A DNA stretch of 64,000 bases from Brasenia schreberi (taxonomy: Eukaryota > Streptophyta > Magnoliopsida > Nymphaeales > Cabombaceae). The stretch spans positions 11,600,501-11,664,500 of the forward strand of contig JAYKKT010000055.1 of NCBI GenBank assembly GCA_036023115.1. Direction: 5' to 3'. Numbering within the stretch: the stretch's first letter is position 1; every line of letters starts with the position of its first letter. The notes under the pieces are model-generated. The model saw only the letters and a program-made list of their open reading frames with translations, had not been told where the DNA came from and did no database searches. Both the position numbers and the translations under genes were made by a program. Below, piece by piece: positions 12,072-24,074 of the stretch.

Positions 12072-12390
12072 TGTGAATATTAGTTAATGATCGAAAGTTG
12101 ATGTTGCATGAGTCAAGATCACCAAGTCGCCAAGAGTCAAATGGCATTCAATCCCGAATGCCGATCTTCAAGAATAACAAACAAGAGCGGAAGCGTATAC
12201 AAAATAAGTCAAAAAGCAGTACAAGACTGCATAATATTATTCATGAGATAGTGTCTTATTTATAGACATTACAAGTAGAGGAGAACATGGAGCAAAAGGA
12301 GCAAGAGAGCTAAGTGATGGGCCGTTGGGGGTGCTCCCAACGGCTAGTAGCCGTTGGGGACCCCTAGTGGCCAGGGCCAGCCTTCGTCCA
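12072..12390 (-). repeat. Copia 3' LTR, truncated
   Basis: Matches the right LTR from TGTGAATATTAG through CTTCGTCCA but lacks its last roughly 60 bases (in plus-strand order) and a short CATGGCCCTAGCA stretch. The RNase H reading frame now runs straight into the LTR remnant, so a deletion removed the RNase H C-terminus, polypurine tract and LTR edge together. Confidence 0.85.
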
Positions 12391-12849
12391 TGTAACATAA
12401 CAAAGTGAGATCTTCTTATTTAGACACTCTTCACGAACAAAGTTGCAGTCCATCTCGATGTGCTTTGTCCTCTCATGAAAGGTATTGTTGGAGGCAATGT
12501 ACATTACGCTTTTGTTGTCACAATACATGGTGGTCGGATGTTTGATATTGACTCCCATGTCTACTAGAAGGGTTGTGATCCAAGAAATCTCAATCGCAGT
12601 TGTAGCCATGGCTCGATATTCGGCTTCTGTGAATGAGAGGGACACCTTATGTTGCTTTTTGTACTTCCAGGAAACAAGAGATTCACCTAAAAACATACAA
12701 AAATCAGTCGTAGAGTTTCTATTGTTGACATCTCCATCCCAATCAGCATCCGTATATACAAACAAATCAAAAGATGAGGAGGAAGTTAAGAGGACCCCCT
12801 TGTGGGCAGTGTTTCTAATATATCGAATGATGCGCAAGACAGCACTCAT
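12364..12849 (-). pseudogene. Copia RNase H remnant
   Basis: Copia-type RNase H: VLRIIRYIRNTAHKGVLL, then YTDADWDGD (first catalytic Asp), SWKYKKQHKVSLSFTEAEYRA (catalytic Glu) and YCDNKSV (Asp), ending near CNFVREECLNKKISLCYV. The C-terminus is replaced by LTR-derived codons. It would degrade the RNA strand of the RNA/DNA hybrid during reverse transcription. Confidence 0.85.
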
Positions 12850-12876
12850 ATGAACAAAAGTGGGTGCCTGTTGAAA

Positions 12877-13843
12877 TTAGCTTGCTATGTGTACTGCATG
12901 AGAAATATCTGGTCTAGTAATGGTGAGATAAGTGAGTGCACCTATGAGCTGTCGATAAGGAGTGGGATCCTCCAATTTCTCACCATCAGTGGATTGCAGT
13001 TTGGTGCCTAGGATTTCCGGTGTGTCAACAACCTTAGTATCTGTAATACCGGACCTTTCAACAATATCATTAGCAAACTTGGTTTGAGACAAAGTATCCA
13101 CAACTATTTTTGGTTATCTCAATACCTAAAAAGTAATTCAACAAGCCCAAGTCTTTCATATCAAATTTGTAATGCAGATTAAGTTTAACTTCAGCAATTC
13201 CTACTTTATCACTTCCTGTGATGATCATGTCATCCACATACAAAAGCAAGATAACAATACTAGATTTTGTTTTTCGTACAAACAATGCAGTATCAGTATA
13301 GCAAGTAACAAAATTATGCAAATGCATGAATTTTTCAAATCGGTCAAACCAAGCTTTCGGAGCTTGTTTCAGACCATACAAAGCCTTTCTTAATTTAAGA
13401 GCATGACCAGGAGAGAGATTGACACCAGGAGGAGAACTCATTCAGACTTCTTCATTCAAATAACCGTTCAAGAAAGCATTCTTAACATCAAGTTGGTATA
13501 TATTTCATTGCTTAATTGCACTAATGGTTATGAGAATTCTAATTGTGATCATTCTAGCTACTGGGACAAAAGTTTCATCATAGTCAATTCCATATTCTTG
13601 GGCATAACCTTTAGCAACTAGTCTAGTCTTGTATCTCTCAATGTGACCATTGCTATGAGTTTTGATTTTATATACCCAACGACATCCAATGACTTTCTTA
13701 TCTTTTGGTATGGGTGTCACTATCCATGTTTGAGCCTTGTGTAGAGCGTTGAGTTCATCGTTCATAGCATCTTCCCGTTCTGGAATACCTTTAGCTTGAT
13801 GATAGAACCTAGGTTTCTTAACTTGACGAAGGGTGACAATCAA
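12877..13843 (-). pseudogene. Copia reverse transcriptase remnant
   Basis: Three overlapping pieces on the minus strand. 13843-13505 has the N-terminal GCRWVYKIKTHSNGH and ARMITIRILI blocks. 13441-13070 has LRKALYGLKQAPKAWFDRF and the active-site YVDDMIITG. 13101-12877 has PYRQLIGALTYLTITRPDIS. Frameshifts between them and at least one nonsense change break the frame. Domain order and motifs are those of plant copia pol. Confidence 0.88.
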
Positions 13844-14220
13844 GTTTCTTCATTGTGGTTCGAAAGATTCATAGGACACAAATCGCTAAGGAGGTCTTGA
13901 AACCCTGGGTTCTAATCTTGTATTATCAGGTTCGACGTGGACATCATGGTTTCTCTAGGTCGTCTTGTATAATGTGAGGAGAAGGGTTCGACAATTGACC
14001 GAGTATCATCAGTGGTGTGTGAAATGTCATTATTTTCAACATGATCTTATTGAATGTGTTGATGATCTGCTGAGTCACAATCATTATCTTCTTCTAGCTC
14101 AAAAACATCTTGAGGAATGAAAGGTTCCGAATTTTCCAAGGATTTTGACTCATAATAAATATCATTCTCAAAAAAAATTACAGCCTTGGACTCATAATAT
14201 ACAATTTGTCTTATATGGGA

Positions 14221-15675
14221 TTACAGCCTTGCTCCAAATTGGTTTTTGATCATATTACAAAATAGTACAAATTTTTCAAATACTTCGGATTTGTGTTTTA
14301 AGAGATATATCCATGTAAAACGAGTAAAGTCATCCGCAAAAATCACATAGTATTGTAATCCTTCTTTAGAAACAACGGACGCGGGGCCCCAAACATCCGA
14401 ATGTATTAAATCAAAAGCTTTCTTTGGTACATAGTTTCTTTGTCCAAAAGAAAGATGATGTATTTTTCTAAGAATACAATCTTTACATTCAAAATTTTTC
14501 TCTCTAATGCTTTTCATAAAAGGAATATTACACAATTTTTTAGAGTCCAAGTGTCCAAGTCTTTTATGCCATAGCGTAGCATCTTGGGTTATGTTACAAA
14601 AACCAAAATTTGGCATAACAAGATAGTCCATTTTGTATAGTCCACTTTCTCTATGGCCTTGACCAATCACCTTCTTCGATAGGTGATCCTGCACCACACA
14701 ATGTTTGGATGAGAAAGTGACTATACAATTGTTATCACATATTTGAGCAACCGAAAGTAGATTTAAATTAAGTTTAGGTATAAAACTTACATTTTGAATT
14801 TTAAAGTTTTGTTTTTTAAGGTTTTCTAATTTTTTGATTTGGAGTTTTGTTCCATCGGCCGTAAACACATGCTTTCCAATGGTTTCACAAGAATTAATCA
14901 AAAAATCTTCACTATGTGTCATCTGAAAGGATGCATCGGAATCTAAAAACCAAGACATACCTTGAGAAGCGGATAGAGCATTTCCGAAGATGCTTGCTTT
15001 TTCCTTGAAAATTTCTTCTATGTATGCTTTGATGTTGTTGAGCAAGACACCCCCTTTTTCTACAGCTCCCGCATTTCCACTTCTTTTCCGAAGTAAAGGA
15101 CACATGGTTTTGATGTGTCCATTTTTCTTGCAATAGTGGCACATAGTGTCTTTGTTGGGCCACGGTCCCATGGGCTTCTTTGACATGCCTTCATTATACT
15201 TTGCATGCGGAGGCTTGTAGGTCTTCAAATTTGCTCCCGATTTTGATGCGGCAAGCACGGCTTCCTTAGCCACATTCATGTTTTTCAATCTCGTTTCCTC
15301 AATAACAAGGTCGGCCAAAAAGGAATCCCCTCTAGGTCCAGGTTTTCTATTTATAAGGTTTGATCTAATATTTTCAAATTCATCTCTCAACCCACGCATA
15401 AACAAAAAGAAGTATTGGTTGTCTAGAAATTCTTGAAATTCATCTAATTTATGAAGATTTCCAAATTTGTCAAAACTTCTCAATTGAGTCCATAATTCCG
15501 AAAATTCATTATGATAGTCTCTAATGCGTAGGTTCCCTTGTTTAAGCATTATCATTCTTTCCATTAAATCAATTTGAAAAACAAAGTTATCTTGAGAATG
15601 AAGTTTTTTCAAATATTTCCAAGTTTGAAAAGCATTTTCAAATGCACTAATCTTATTTCTAAGCTTTTCATCCAC
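14221..15675 (-). pseudogene. Copia gag-protease-integrase head (484 codons open)
   Basis: The longest open frame in the window. It contains a UBN2-type gag region (about residues 1-150), a CCHC zinc knuckle (CHYCKKNGHIKTMC, about residue 180), a protease-like FLDSDAS site (about residue 245), the GAG-pre-integrase HHCC-like region (WHKRLGHLDSKKL...CKDC) and the start of the integrase core (HSDVWGP, YYVIFADDFTRFTW). It stops before the second catalytic Asp and the Glu of the DDE triad. Upstream, the true gag start is probably the ATG at 15926, separated from this frame by stops. Confidence 0.88.
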
Positions 15676-16029
15676 ATTTTGGCAAATAATCTATGTAATT
15701 TTTGCATTCATTTTTTCCCACAATTTTAAATCTAACTTGTATTTTTCATGGGCTTTGATGATTTCATCATCGTATAAATCATCAATGTTCAAAATTGGTT
15801 CCTTTATGGTTCCATCGATGTAATCACAAAATCTTTTAACAAAAAATACTTTTTCATGGTCCTAACCCAACTTTGGTAGCATTTCGGGTCTAGGATACAT
15901 CTAAACGACTCATTTTTACCTTCCATTTTGTAAAAATCACAAATTATAAACTAACCTCAAGTTTGGTAAAGTTCTTCAAATTTTGCACCGATGGCATTCT
16001 TCCCAATGCACCGATTCCTTCAATCTGAG

Positions 16030-16041
16030 GCTCTGATACCA
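16030..16041 (-). promoter_or_regulatory. Copia primer-binding site (tRNA-iMet)
   Basis: On the minus strand TGGTATCAGAGC directly follows the end of the 5' LTR. This is the classic plant copia primer site, complementary to the 3' end of initiator methionine tRNA, where minus-strand DNA synthesis begins. Confidence 0.92.
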
Positions 16042-16409
16042 TGTGAATATTAGTCAATGATCAAAGGTTGATGCTGCACGAGTCAAGATCACCAAGTCGC
16101 TAAGAGTCAAATGGCATTCAATCCCGAATGTCGATCTTCAAGAATAACAAACAAGAGCGGAAGCGTATACAAAACAAGTCAAAAAGCAATACAAGACTGC
16201 ATAATATTATTCATGAGATAGTGTCTTATTTATAGACATTACAAGTAGAGGAGAACATGGAGCAAAAGGAGCAAGAGAGCCAAGTGATGGGGGTGCTCCC
16301 AACGGCTAGTAGCCGTTGGGGACCCCTGTGGCCAGGGCTAGCATGGCCCTAGCACTTCGTCCATTATGGCATGGGCCCTAAGGGCCCGTGTACCTATTAC
16401 ACATTAACA
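16042..16409 (-). repeat. Copia 5' LTR, complete (368 bp)
   Basis: On the plus strand it begins TGTGAATATTAG and ends CACATTAACA (TG...CA rule). It contains a minus-strand TATA box (TCTATAAATAAGACAC, about 16221-16237) and a GC-rich block with inverted AACGGCT/AGCCGTT repeats. It differs from the left LTR by a handful of mostly transition changes plus indels, so the insertion is not recent. Confidence 0.9.
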
Positions 16410-19136
16410 GGTACAAGGACCATTTAATGAAAAGAAGTGAAAATGTAGCAGCTTGCAAGAATGCAACTGAAGAAATAAAGAAAACAATTTATGATTATGT
16501 GTACAGTACATCTAAGAAGAAGGCCGAAAAGATTTCATTTCCATATCAAGGAGAACTTTCTAGTATGAAAGGTAACCTAGTGACAAGCACCCAATGTTCA
16601 TCATCTTCATCGTTATTTGGCTCACGACCACCGCTTTCGAAGGGACCCATGGATTCATTTGTGCGTTCATCGCCAGACTCACTACGACAAGCTACATTGG
16701 AAAATCGATATAAGAAAGAAGAAAGAGAACGAGTATGCATATCCATTAGCAGGTGGATGTATCAAAATGGAATCCCTTTTAATACTGTGAGATCCCCTAG
16801 CTTTCAAGCGATGGTAAATGATATAGGGCAGTTTGGACCTAGAATGAAGGCTTCATTATACCATGAAGTAAGAAAAACATTATTGGAGAAGGAAGTTGGA
16901 AGAGTAAGAGAGTTTACAAATGGATTTAGAAAGCATTAAGCTACTTATGGATGTTCTATTATGTCAGATTGATAGACAGATAGAAAACAGAGAACACTAA
17001 TAAATTTTTTAGTGCATTTTCCTTAAGGTACAGTTTTTCTTAAGTCCATTGATGCATCCCATGAAGTAAATGATGTAAATAAATTATATACATCGTTAAA
17101 AGAAGTAATCTTAGAGGTTGGAGAGAAGAATGTTATGTAGGTGGTTACAGATAATGCAACAAATTATGTTGCAGCTGATAGAATGTTGATGGCTGAATTT
17201 AATCATTTGTTTTGGACACCATGTGCTGCACACTGTATAGATTTGATGCCTGAAGATATTGGAGAGACAAAAAGACTAAAAGGCATATTCAGCAGGGCAA
17301 AGAAGCTAGTGGCATTTATGTATGCTCATGGTCAGATATTGCATATGATGAGACATTTTACAGGAGGAAAAGACATATATAGACCGGTTGTGACCCATTT
17401 TGCTACTAGATTTTTAACTCTGGACAGCTTGTGGCAGTTAAAAGAAGCTCTAAGATAGATGGTTATTTCTGATCAATAGGAGAAATGCCCTTTATCAGAT
17501 AGTATTGAAGGAAAGCAATCTAAGGCAATACTTTTGCAACTTAGATTTTGGAAGGACATTAGTTTTTCACTTAGAGCAATGAGTCCTTTGGTAGATGTTT
17601 TACGTATGGTCGACAATGATGAGAAACCAGTCATGGGCTACATCTATGAGAAGATAGATCATGTAAAGAAACAAATAAAGGTACGTAAATATTTCAATTT
17701 TATGTGTTATTTGTTAATCTTTACTTATTAATCTTATAAATTAATAACATTTAACTTCTTGTTTTATAGGTTAATATGAAAAACAAAGAAGAGCAGTATG
17801 CTTTTATTTGGGAGATCATAGACAAAAGATGAGACAGGCAAATGCATAAGCCATTACATGCTGCTGTATTGTATCTTAATCCAGGGTTGTATTATGATTA
17901 TGATGGTATAGAATCTAATGTTGAGATTAAAGGTGGTGTGTTGTAAGTTATAGCTATACTTATACGAAGTATGGAAGAACAACAACAAGTGACTCATCAG
18001 CTTATAAGTTATCGAAGTGCAACAAGTTGTTTTGGACTAGAATTAGCTATAAGTTCGAGGAAAACATGTGCACCAGGTAATTAATTCAAGCAACTTTGTT
18101 TTCTTAATTATTTCATTATTAAGATATGATTTAAGGTTTTTGAATATGATTAACTTATTGTTTACACATGATTTTTAACTTTTTGTAATAGTTGAATGGT
18201 GGATGACCTATGGTTATGGATGCCCTGAATTGCAGAGTTTTGCTATACGGGTTCTGAGCCTTACTTGTAGTGCTACCCCATGTGAGCGCAACTGGAGTAC
18301 CTTTGAAATGATAAGAAATTAAGAATTATGCTTTTTATTTACATTATAAATAAATGAAAGTTTTTTTATTGAGTTAATAACTTACCTAAATTCTTTCTCT
18401 TATCTTAGATTCATACGAAGAAAAAGAATAGATTATTGCATCAAAAGCTTAACGATTTAGCTTTTGTGCAATATAACGAAAAACTCAGAAGAAGGTACGA
18501 AGAGAGGAAATCTAATGGAGCAAATTTTGACCCCATCATGTTGGCATCGGTTGAAGATCACGATGAATATCTTACTGATGATGAGTTCGTTGGTGACGAT
18601 GATTCCCTTACTTGGCAAAATATCGATATGGCATCCGAAGCATCAAGAGTGGGTGCTACTGCTGTTTATACAAGGTCGAGGACACGGAAGCGACAAAGAA
18701 GGCAAAGCAAAGGGAAGGATAAGATGCCTATAGAAGATGAAAAAGAATTTAATTTTGAAGAAACAGATGAAGAGGAAGAGGAAATAGAAGAATATGGATC
18801 TTTTTCTGAAAATGAGTGAACATAACCTAAACAATTAAGTGTGATACTAATTGTAAATTTGTAATTGAATTTTGATGTATGTTATGTACTTTTGAATTAG
18901 CTTATTGGCATTTGCGTACTTTTGATGGATGTTATGCACAAACTTTAAAGATGCTTTCTAAGGCTACTTTCCCTGCTTTATTGCAAATTATTGTTCAATG
19001 AAATTGTCATTGTCTTTGATTAGTGGGTAAGTATGATCAAAATAGTGATCGTATTGTTTATAAACTGATGGCACATTCATTATTATCTTCTGTTGTAGGT
19101 GAATCGGTGATCATTGAGTGGACCAACACAAGGCGA

Positions 19137-19263
19137 ATTAGCTCTTGATGTTATCTTAAGGGGCTGTGAAAAATAAGGGTGATGCTCGAGTAGTTGCGCA
19201 CGCCGCAACCCTCAAAGCATTACCTTTATTTTTCATGGCCCCTTTCTGACATCAAGAGCTAAT
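19137..19263 (+). ncRNA. Long imperfect hairpin, candidate miRNA precursor or MITE
   Basis: ATTAGCTCTTGATGT at the left is matched by ACATCAAGAGCTAAT at the right. The pairing continues inward through AAGGGG/CCCCTT, GTGAAAAATAA/TTATTTTTCAT, GGTGATGCT/AGCATTACC and GGTTGCG/TTGCGCA-like blocks, with G-U pairs and small bulges, to a loop of about ten bases around GCACGCC. A stem of about 60 bp with few bulges fits a plant MIRNA foldback, but also a small inverted-repeat transposon. I do not recognise a conserved miRNA in either arm. Strand is nominal. Confidence 0.4.
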
Positions 19264-19959
19264 ATGGTTTAAAGTTTACAACGTGTTGGTGATAATGATA
19301 TGTTTACTTCCTTTCCTTCCATAGAAGTACTTTGCTTAATAAGGAGTAAAATGCTGGGAAGTCTGACTTTATATATGAACTTTAGTTACTGCAGTTTGCA
19401 GATGATAACCTCCTCATCTTATCAAAATATTCTTGACATCTAATTCTGAACTTCTTTGCAGCTTATCCGTCTCTTTTGGCTTTTATAGGAAAAGAAGTGT
19501 GACGACGTATATGTCTATATGAAACATAATTTTGTTTATGTAACGCTCATTTACTCAAACATATGCACTGCTTTTCAGCAAAATTTGCTTGATCCAGGAG
19601 TGTGATGGCATGTCTGAACTGTACTTTGTGGCAAGCTGGTATTTGCTTGATCATCGATTGGCTGCTTTCATAAAGAAAGTTTAACTGAATACTTTTGGTC
19701 ATCGTAAAATTCTTTGAGAAGTTTTTTGGTTTGTAACATTTTAAGTGCATCGATTCTTGTAGAGCAACTGTTGGTTTAAATAAACATTTTTTGTTTGACT
19801 TTGGACAGGCAGCATAGTCGCTCTTCTTTTTAGCTGGCCCAAATGTTATAGAAATAGAGTCTAAAGCACACGTCTTATTATTGAATTTGGTTGTCTTTCT
19901 TCTTCTGGGTAATTTTTCACCCTTATCTTTTTGACTTGTCATTCTTTTCTTTTATGCAG

Positions 19960-20019
19960 ATATTACGTAAAGGATATAAACAAGGATTTAGCATATTTTG
20001 TTATTGTTGTAACACCGAG
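19960..20019 (+). pseudogene. Isolated PHD/TDBD-protein-like exon
   Basis: Bounded by a good acceptor (TTTTATGCAG) and donor (GAG|GTACTT), it encodes ILRKGYKQGFSIFCYCCNTE in one frame. This resembles the Tify-binding (TDBD) region preceding the PHD finger in a family of plant nuclear PHD/N-acetyltransferase-fold proteins, where a GYKQG segment is followed by a C-x-C-C-type cluster. The expected next exon (FEAHAG motif) was not found nearby, so this is a fragment, either captured by a transposon or left from a lost gene. The match is from memory of the family. Confidence 0.35.
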
Positions 20020-20503
20020 GTACTTGATATATTATCTGCTTTATCTTTGTCACGTGATGCATTGAGGTCATAAACTATGAGTTTGTAACTTTGTATTATA
20101 TAGTTAGAAGAGTTCATTTTCAGGTCACTTCTTTGTCAAGAGTTCATTTTCAGGTCAGACCACAACCATTTCCAATTTGGACACTAACACTAATCCAGAT
20201 GGCAGGTATGTTTTAGTTACTAACGGTTTAGTATACAAGTTTGGCAAATGATATGTACAAATACGCCTTGATGCGCATGCAAGCCCCAACATGCAAGATT
20301 GTTAGTAAGTGCTTGATTAGTTGTTGTAGGTCAATCGTTATCTATTCATGGTAATTGTTAACTTTGGCCTTAGAACTTCTAACAATCTATTCATGGTAAT
20401 TATATATATATATATATATATATTTAATCATAAATAAAAGTGTACCGCTATATCCCCGCTACCGCTATATCAGAGTTGACCGCTAACAACCCACTAACCG
20501 CTA

Positions 20504-22760
20504 TTGATAACATATATTGATAGTATACAAGAGAGGAGACAACAAAAGGATGATTTGGAGATGTTTGAAGAAGATGATGATGCTATTGGATTCACTAATA
20601 GTTTGTCTTCAGATGCCAGAACAGAGATTGGTAGTAAAAGTTCACGAGCACCTAGCAAGGGAAAGAGGGTTGCTGAAGACTTTGGAGGTAGTAGAAGAGG
20701 AAGTTCAGGAAGGATTAGAGGAAGAGTTGCTTCTAGCATACATTCATTTTTTTCTCCTAAGAGTACACCTGGTGATCAACCTGGAATTCATGCTGCTATA
20801 GCTTGAGAACAACTACATGATCAGACAGACCTTGCAGTGGGGAGATGGTTTTATGATGCATACATTTCATTTAATGCAGCAAACTGTTTTCATTTTCAAG
20901 CAATAGCAGATGCAATTGCTAACATTGGTCCAAGATAAAAGATGCCCTCCTATTAGAAGTTGAGAGGAAAGATCTTAGATAAGACCGTCATTGAAGTGCA
21001 AGAATATTGTTCGACTTTGAGAGAGTCATGGAAGGAGACATGTTGCACTATCATGGCAGATGGATGGACAGATAGGCGAGGAATGACCTTGCTAAACTTT
21101 CTTTTCTATTGTCCTAAAGGACTTATGTTTTTGAGATCTCTAGACATGTTAGAGGAGAGGCACACTGCAGAGATCCTACGACAAGAATTTGATAAGGTGA
21201 TATGTGAGGTTGGGCTAGAGAATGTAGTCCAATTAATTACAGATAATGCAGCTAACTACAAACCAGCTGAGAAGGAGTTAGTTGATACTTATGGGACTTT
21301 CTATTGGACACCATGAGCAGCAGCGCAGCCCATTGTTTAGATCTCATCCTTGAGGATATTAGTGAGATGGATGAGATAAAGGCAACAACTGAGTGTTGCC
21401 AAGATATCACAAAATTTATTTACAACCATGTATTTGTTTTATGTATGATGAGGAGATATACAGAAGGTGCAGAGCTTCTTCGAACAGCTGCAACTCAGTT
21501 TGCAACAAACTTCTTATTTGTACAGAGTATTGTGATATAGAAGCAAGCATTGAAGAGAATGTTCTCTTCAGATGAGTGGAAACAATTTACAGTTGCCTCA
21601 GAACAGAAGAAACCAAAAGTTGAATGAGATTTATGAGACAGTCTTCAGGAGTACATTTTGGAATGCATGTGTTAGACTGTTGAGGATTACATGTCCATTA
21701 GTGAAGGTTTTGAGATTGGTTGATAGTGAGGATAAACCATCTATGGGCTACCTTTATAAAGCCATGGATAGGGCAAAAGAAGCTATTAAAAATAATTTTA
21801 ATGGAAAAAAGAGAGATTATGTGCCCGTGTGGAAAATTATTGATAATAGATGGAATAAACAATTGCATCAGCCTATTCATGCAACAACATATTATCTAAA
21901 CCCATCATTCAGGTACTCAGCAAGCTTCAAAAGGGACAGTGAGGTTAATCGAGGCAACATTGATTGTATAGATAGATTAGTCCCTAATGAGAGCAGAGCA
22001 GATGTTATACATCAAGAGATAGAGATCTATGATAATGCTCTTCACTTGATGGGTTTGCTTGTAGCAATTCGCAACCGTACTACTATGCGTCCACATAAAT
22101 TGTTTATCTTTGTATTTAAGTTTTTTAAATCAATACATCTTATATTATTATGGATTATGTCTCTAATGTTTGTCTAGATGTTTGGTGGAATAGGTTTGTA
22201 ACTGATTGCCCAAACCTTAAGGATTTTGCAATCAAAGTTTTGAGTCAAACCTGTAGTGTAACTGGTTGTGAAATGAATTGGAGTGTCTTTGAACACATTC
22301 ATACAAAAAAGCGCAATAGGTTGAAACATAAGCGACTGAATGATTTAGTTTTTATTCGTTGTAACATGTGCCTTCGTGAAAGGTACTGTTGTATTACTTA
22401 GTACTTAAATGTTCAATTCAATAAATTGTTTGACTTTAATTGTTAATATTATTTACTAATTGCTTATCTTTCTTTGTTGTAGGCAATTAAAAAAAGTAAA
22501 TAGACAAGAAAGCCAATTTGATCCAATAAGTTTGGATAATTTTGATATATTAGAAGACTAGATTATAGAAGATAGTGAAGAAAATGCCCTCCTAACTGAA
22601 GAAGACATTGCATGGATTAATTTGAAAGAACGCAACAACAGTATCAAGGAGATAAAGAATTTGATTTTCAAGGAGAAAGTGTTGCTGCTGATGATGATGA
22701 TCTTCAACAAGGAGAAGATGAAGATTATTTAGTTGATGATGCTGATTACAATTTGTAAAA
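20504..22760 (+). pseudogene. hAT transposase (copy D), BED finger missing
   Basis: A second, distinct plus-strand hAT lineage. It opens with a linker rich in acidic and Ser/Arg residues (20504-20806). The transposase core follows: LAVGRWFYDAYISFNAANC (about 20835), CCTIMADGWTDRRGMTLLNF (about 21040-21100), LITDNAANYKPAEKELV (about 21232) and TFYWTP (21310). LVKVLRLVDSEDKPSMGYLY is at about 21700-21760, and the hATC block CEMNWSVFEHIHTKKRNRL with LNDLVFIRCN is at 22268-22370. An intron (about 22384-22482) precedes an acidic last exon ending about 22757. Stops at 20804, 20936, 20954 and 21316 and several frameshifts make it inactive. No BED finger is visible upstream. Confidence 0.8.
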
Positions 22761-23023
22761 TGTAAATGTATTTCATTTTTTTGATTCAAAATATGTAAAT
22801 TTGGATGCAATTGTTCAATGTTGAATGCTCAATCTATACTAAACTTTGCATTATATGAATTTAAAGTAATTACTTGATTTTTCCTGATTTTTTCGGATTT
22901 TTGCCATTTTTTTTTTAAATATTTTTCTATTTTTTTAATATTAAAGTATGATACACTACGATATGATACGCCCGTATCGTGGAGCCCAGCGATACGCGAT
23001 ACGATATGCGTCAAACAACACTG
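22761..23023. repeat. hAT terminal region with CGATACG repeats
   Basis: The segment ends in CAAACAACACTG, whose complement CAGTGTTGTTTG has the form of a hAT terminal repeat. It is preceded by clustered CGATACG/CGTATC motifs (22950-23010). The same motif cluster marks the MITE at 54546-54862. It is probably the 3' terminus of copy D or of a related MITE. Confidence 0.45.
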
Positions 23024-24050
23024 ACTAGAATCTTTTCATCCTCACTTTTGATGCAACTAACAAAAGTAAGATCATTAATTGTCTTATCTCTAGCTTTAAA
23101 TATTCAAAAAAATATCTTTTTCACCTTCTTTCAACTTAAGCTTTTTATATAAATCCTTCCAAAATTTAGGTTTTACTTCATTAACCATATTTTTTCTTTT
23201 GTCTTTGCTTTCTGATAAGCCTTCCAAGTTTCATTAGACTGGCATAATGCAGTTTCTAATGTGCCCTCTTTATCTTGATCTTATCTTATACCACTTTACT
23301 CCACCACCAAGCTTCATTTTGTACCGATATGCCTCCCTTAGATTCACCTAACATATCTTTTGCTATTTTCCTAATATGCTTAGTCATATTGTTCCACATA
23401 TTAGAAAGTGTAACTACATAGTTTCAAGCATTTCCTTTAAGAACTTTCTATTTAAATATATCTTCTTTCTCATTTTTGAGGTTCCACCATTTAATCCAAG
23501 TAACTATGTACTCTTTGCCTCTTGGTACACTTTTTTACTTAAATCCATAACTAAAAGTCAATGTTGGATAATTAAGCTTTCTCCTAAAATTACCTTGTAG
23601 TCTTTACAACCCGATCTATGTTTGCTTTTATAGGCAAAACAATCAATTTGTGTTTATGACAAGCCATTCTTATAAGTAATTAAATATTCTATCTCTATTT
23701 CTGAAAATTGTATTAGGTAAAAAGAAATCATATGTTATAGAAAAATTTAAAATTTCCTTACCTTCCTCATTTAAATCCCCAAAACCATAATTTTCAAGAA
23801 TACCTTGATATGCTAATGCCTCTTTAGCGACATATCCACTTAGGTTTCTTCCCAAACAAATCATCTCCCTTTGTAAAATTCTTTAAATTATCTTATCTAA
23901 CTCCTCCCAAAATGCCTTCTTTATGCTATTTTATAGTCCTATATTCACAACCTCTATTCATAATACTAATTTCACCATCATAATTCGATGACGATGTTAT
24001 CGTATGTCTACTATATTATCATTTAAATCTTCATTTATAATAGACGTACA
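23024..24050 (-). mobile_element. RTE LINE fragment, endonuclease to early RT
   Basis: Minus-strand LINE text from the linker between endonuclease and reverse transcriptase (left, complement of GGATGAAAAGATTCTAGT) back into the endonuclease (right, GVGI/INKD-like region). The LICLGRNLSGYVAKEAL segment (23670-23864) is open, but most of the rest is broken. The 3' half is absent, and its left edge abuts the hAT terminal repeat. Confidence 0.82.
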
Positions 24051-24074
24051 TGTTTCAAAGCTTTTTTTACTTTT

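Larger units (their letters stand above)
12072..16409 (-). mobile_element. Ty1-copia LTR retrotransposon, internally deleted
   Basis: Two LTRs in direct orientation (12072-12390 and 16042-16409) flank minus-strand gag-pol remnants, with GGTAC duplications on both sides. In element orientation the order is 5' LTR, tRNA-iMet primer site, gag with CCHC knuckle, protease, integrase head, a gap, reverse transcriptase and RNase H. The order integrase before reverse transcriptase identifies copia. The integrase core past its first Asp block and the end of RNase H with the polypurine tract are missing, and many reading-frame breaks occur. The element sits inside the BED finger of hAT copy C, so it is younger than that hAT. 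Confidence 0.92.
11836..18819 (+). pseudogene. hAT transposase (copy C), interrupted by a copia element
   Basis: The transposase starts MESSTSAAACSQSGSG at 11836 with a Ser-rich leader. A BED-type zinc finger follows (NMSVFCTLCSHIS, then YKDHLMK...NVAACKNA), cut in two by the copia element. The DUF659-like region comes next (16410-16939, then 17141-17458 with DNATNYVAADRM and FWTPCAAHCIDL). After it are LVDVLRMVDNDEKPVMGYIY (17534-17731), the hATC dimerisation domain (about 18200-18480; CERNWSTFEMIHTKKKNR) and an acidic tail ending at 18819. Probable introns are at 17680-17769, 18080-18190 and 18310-18409, with good GT/AG borders. The last exon is open and well preserved. Several stops (for example after SNPA, and at 16939, 17458 and 17829) make the gene broken. 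Confidence 0.8.
18820..20430. other. Spacer between hAT copies C and D
   Basis: Holds the hairpin at 19137-19263 and the isolated exon at 19960-20019, both listed separately. A directly repeated AAGAGTTCATTTTCAGGTCA is at about 20107-20156. A (TA)n run is at 20403-20423. No complete gene is recognised. The sequence may be remains of a host gene or cargo of a hAT element. Confidence 0.4.
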
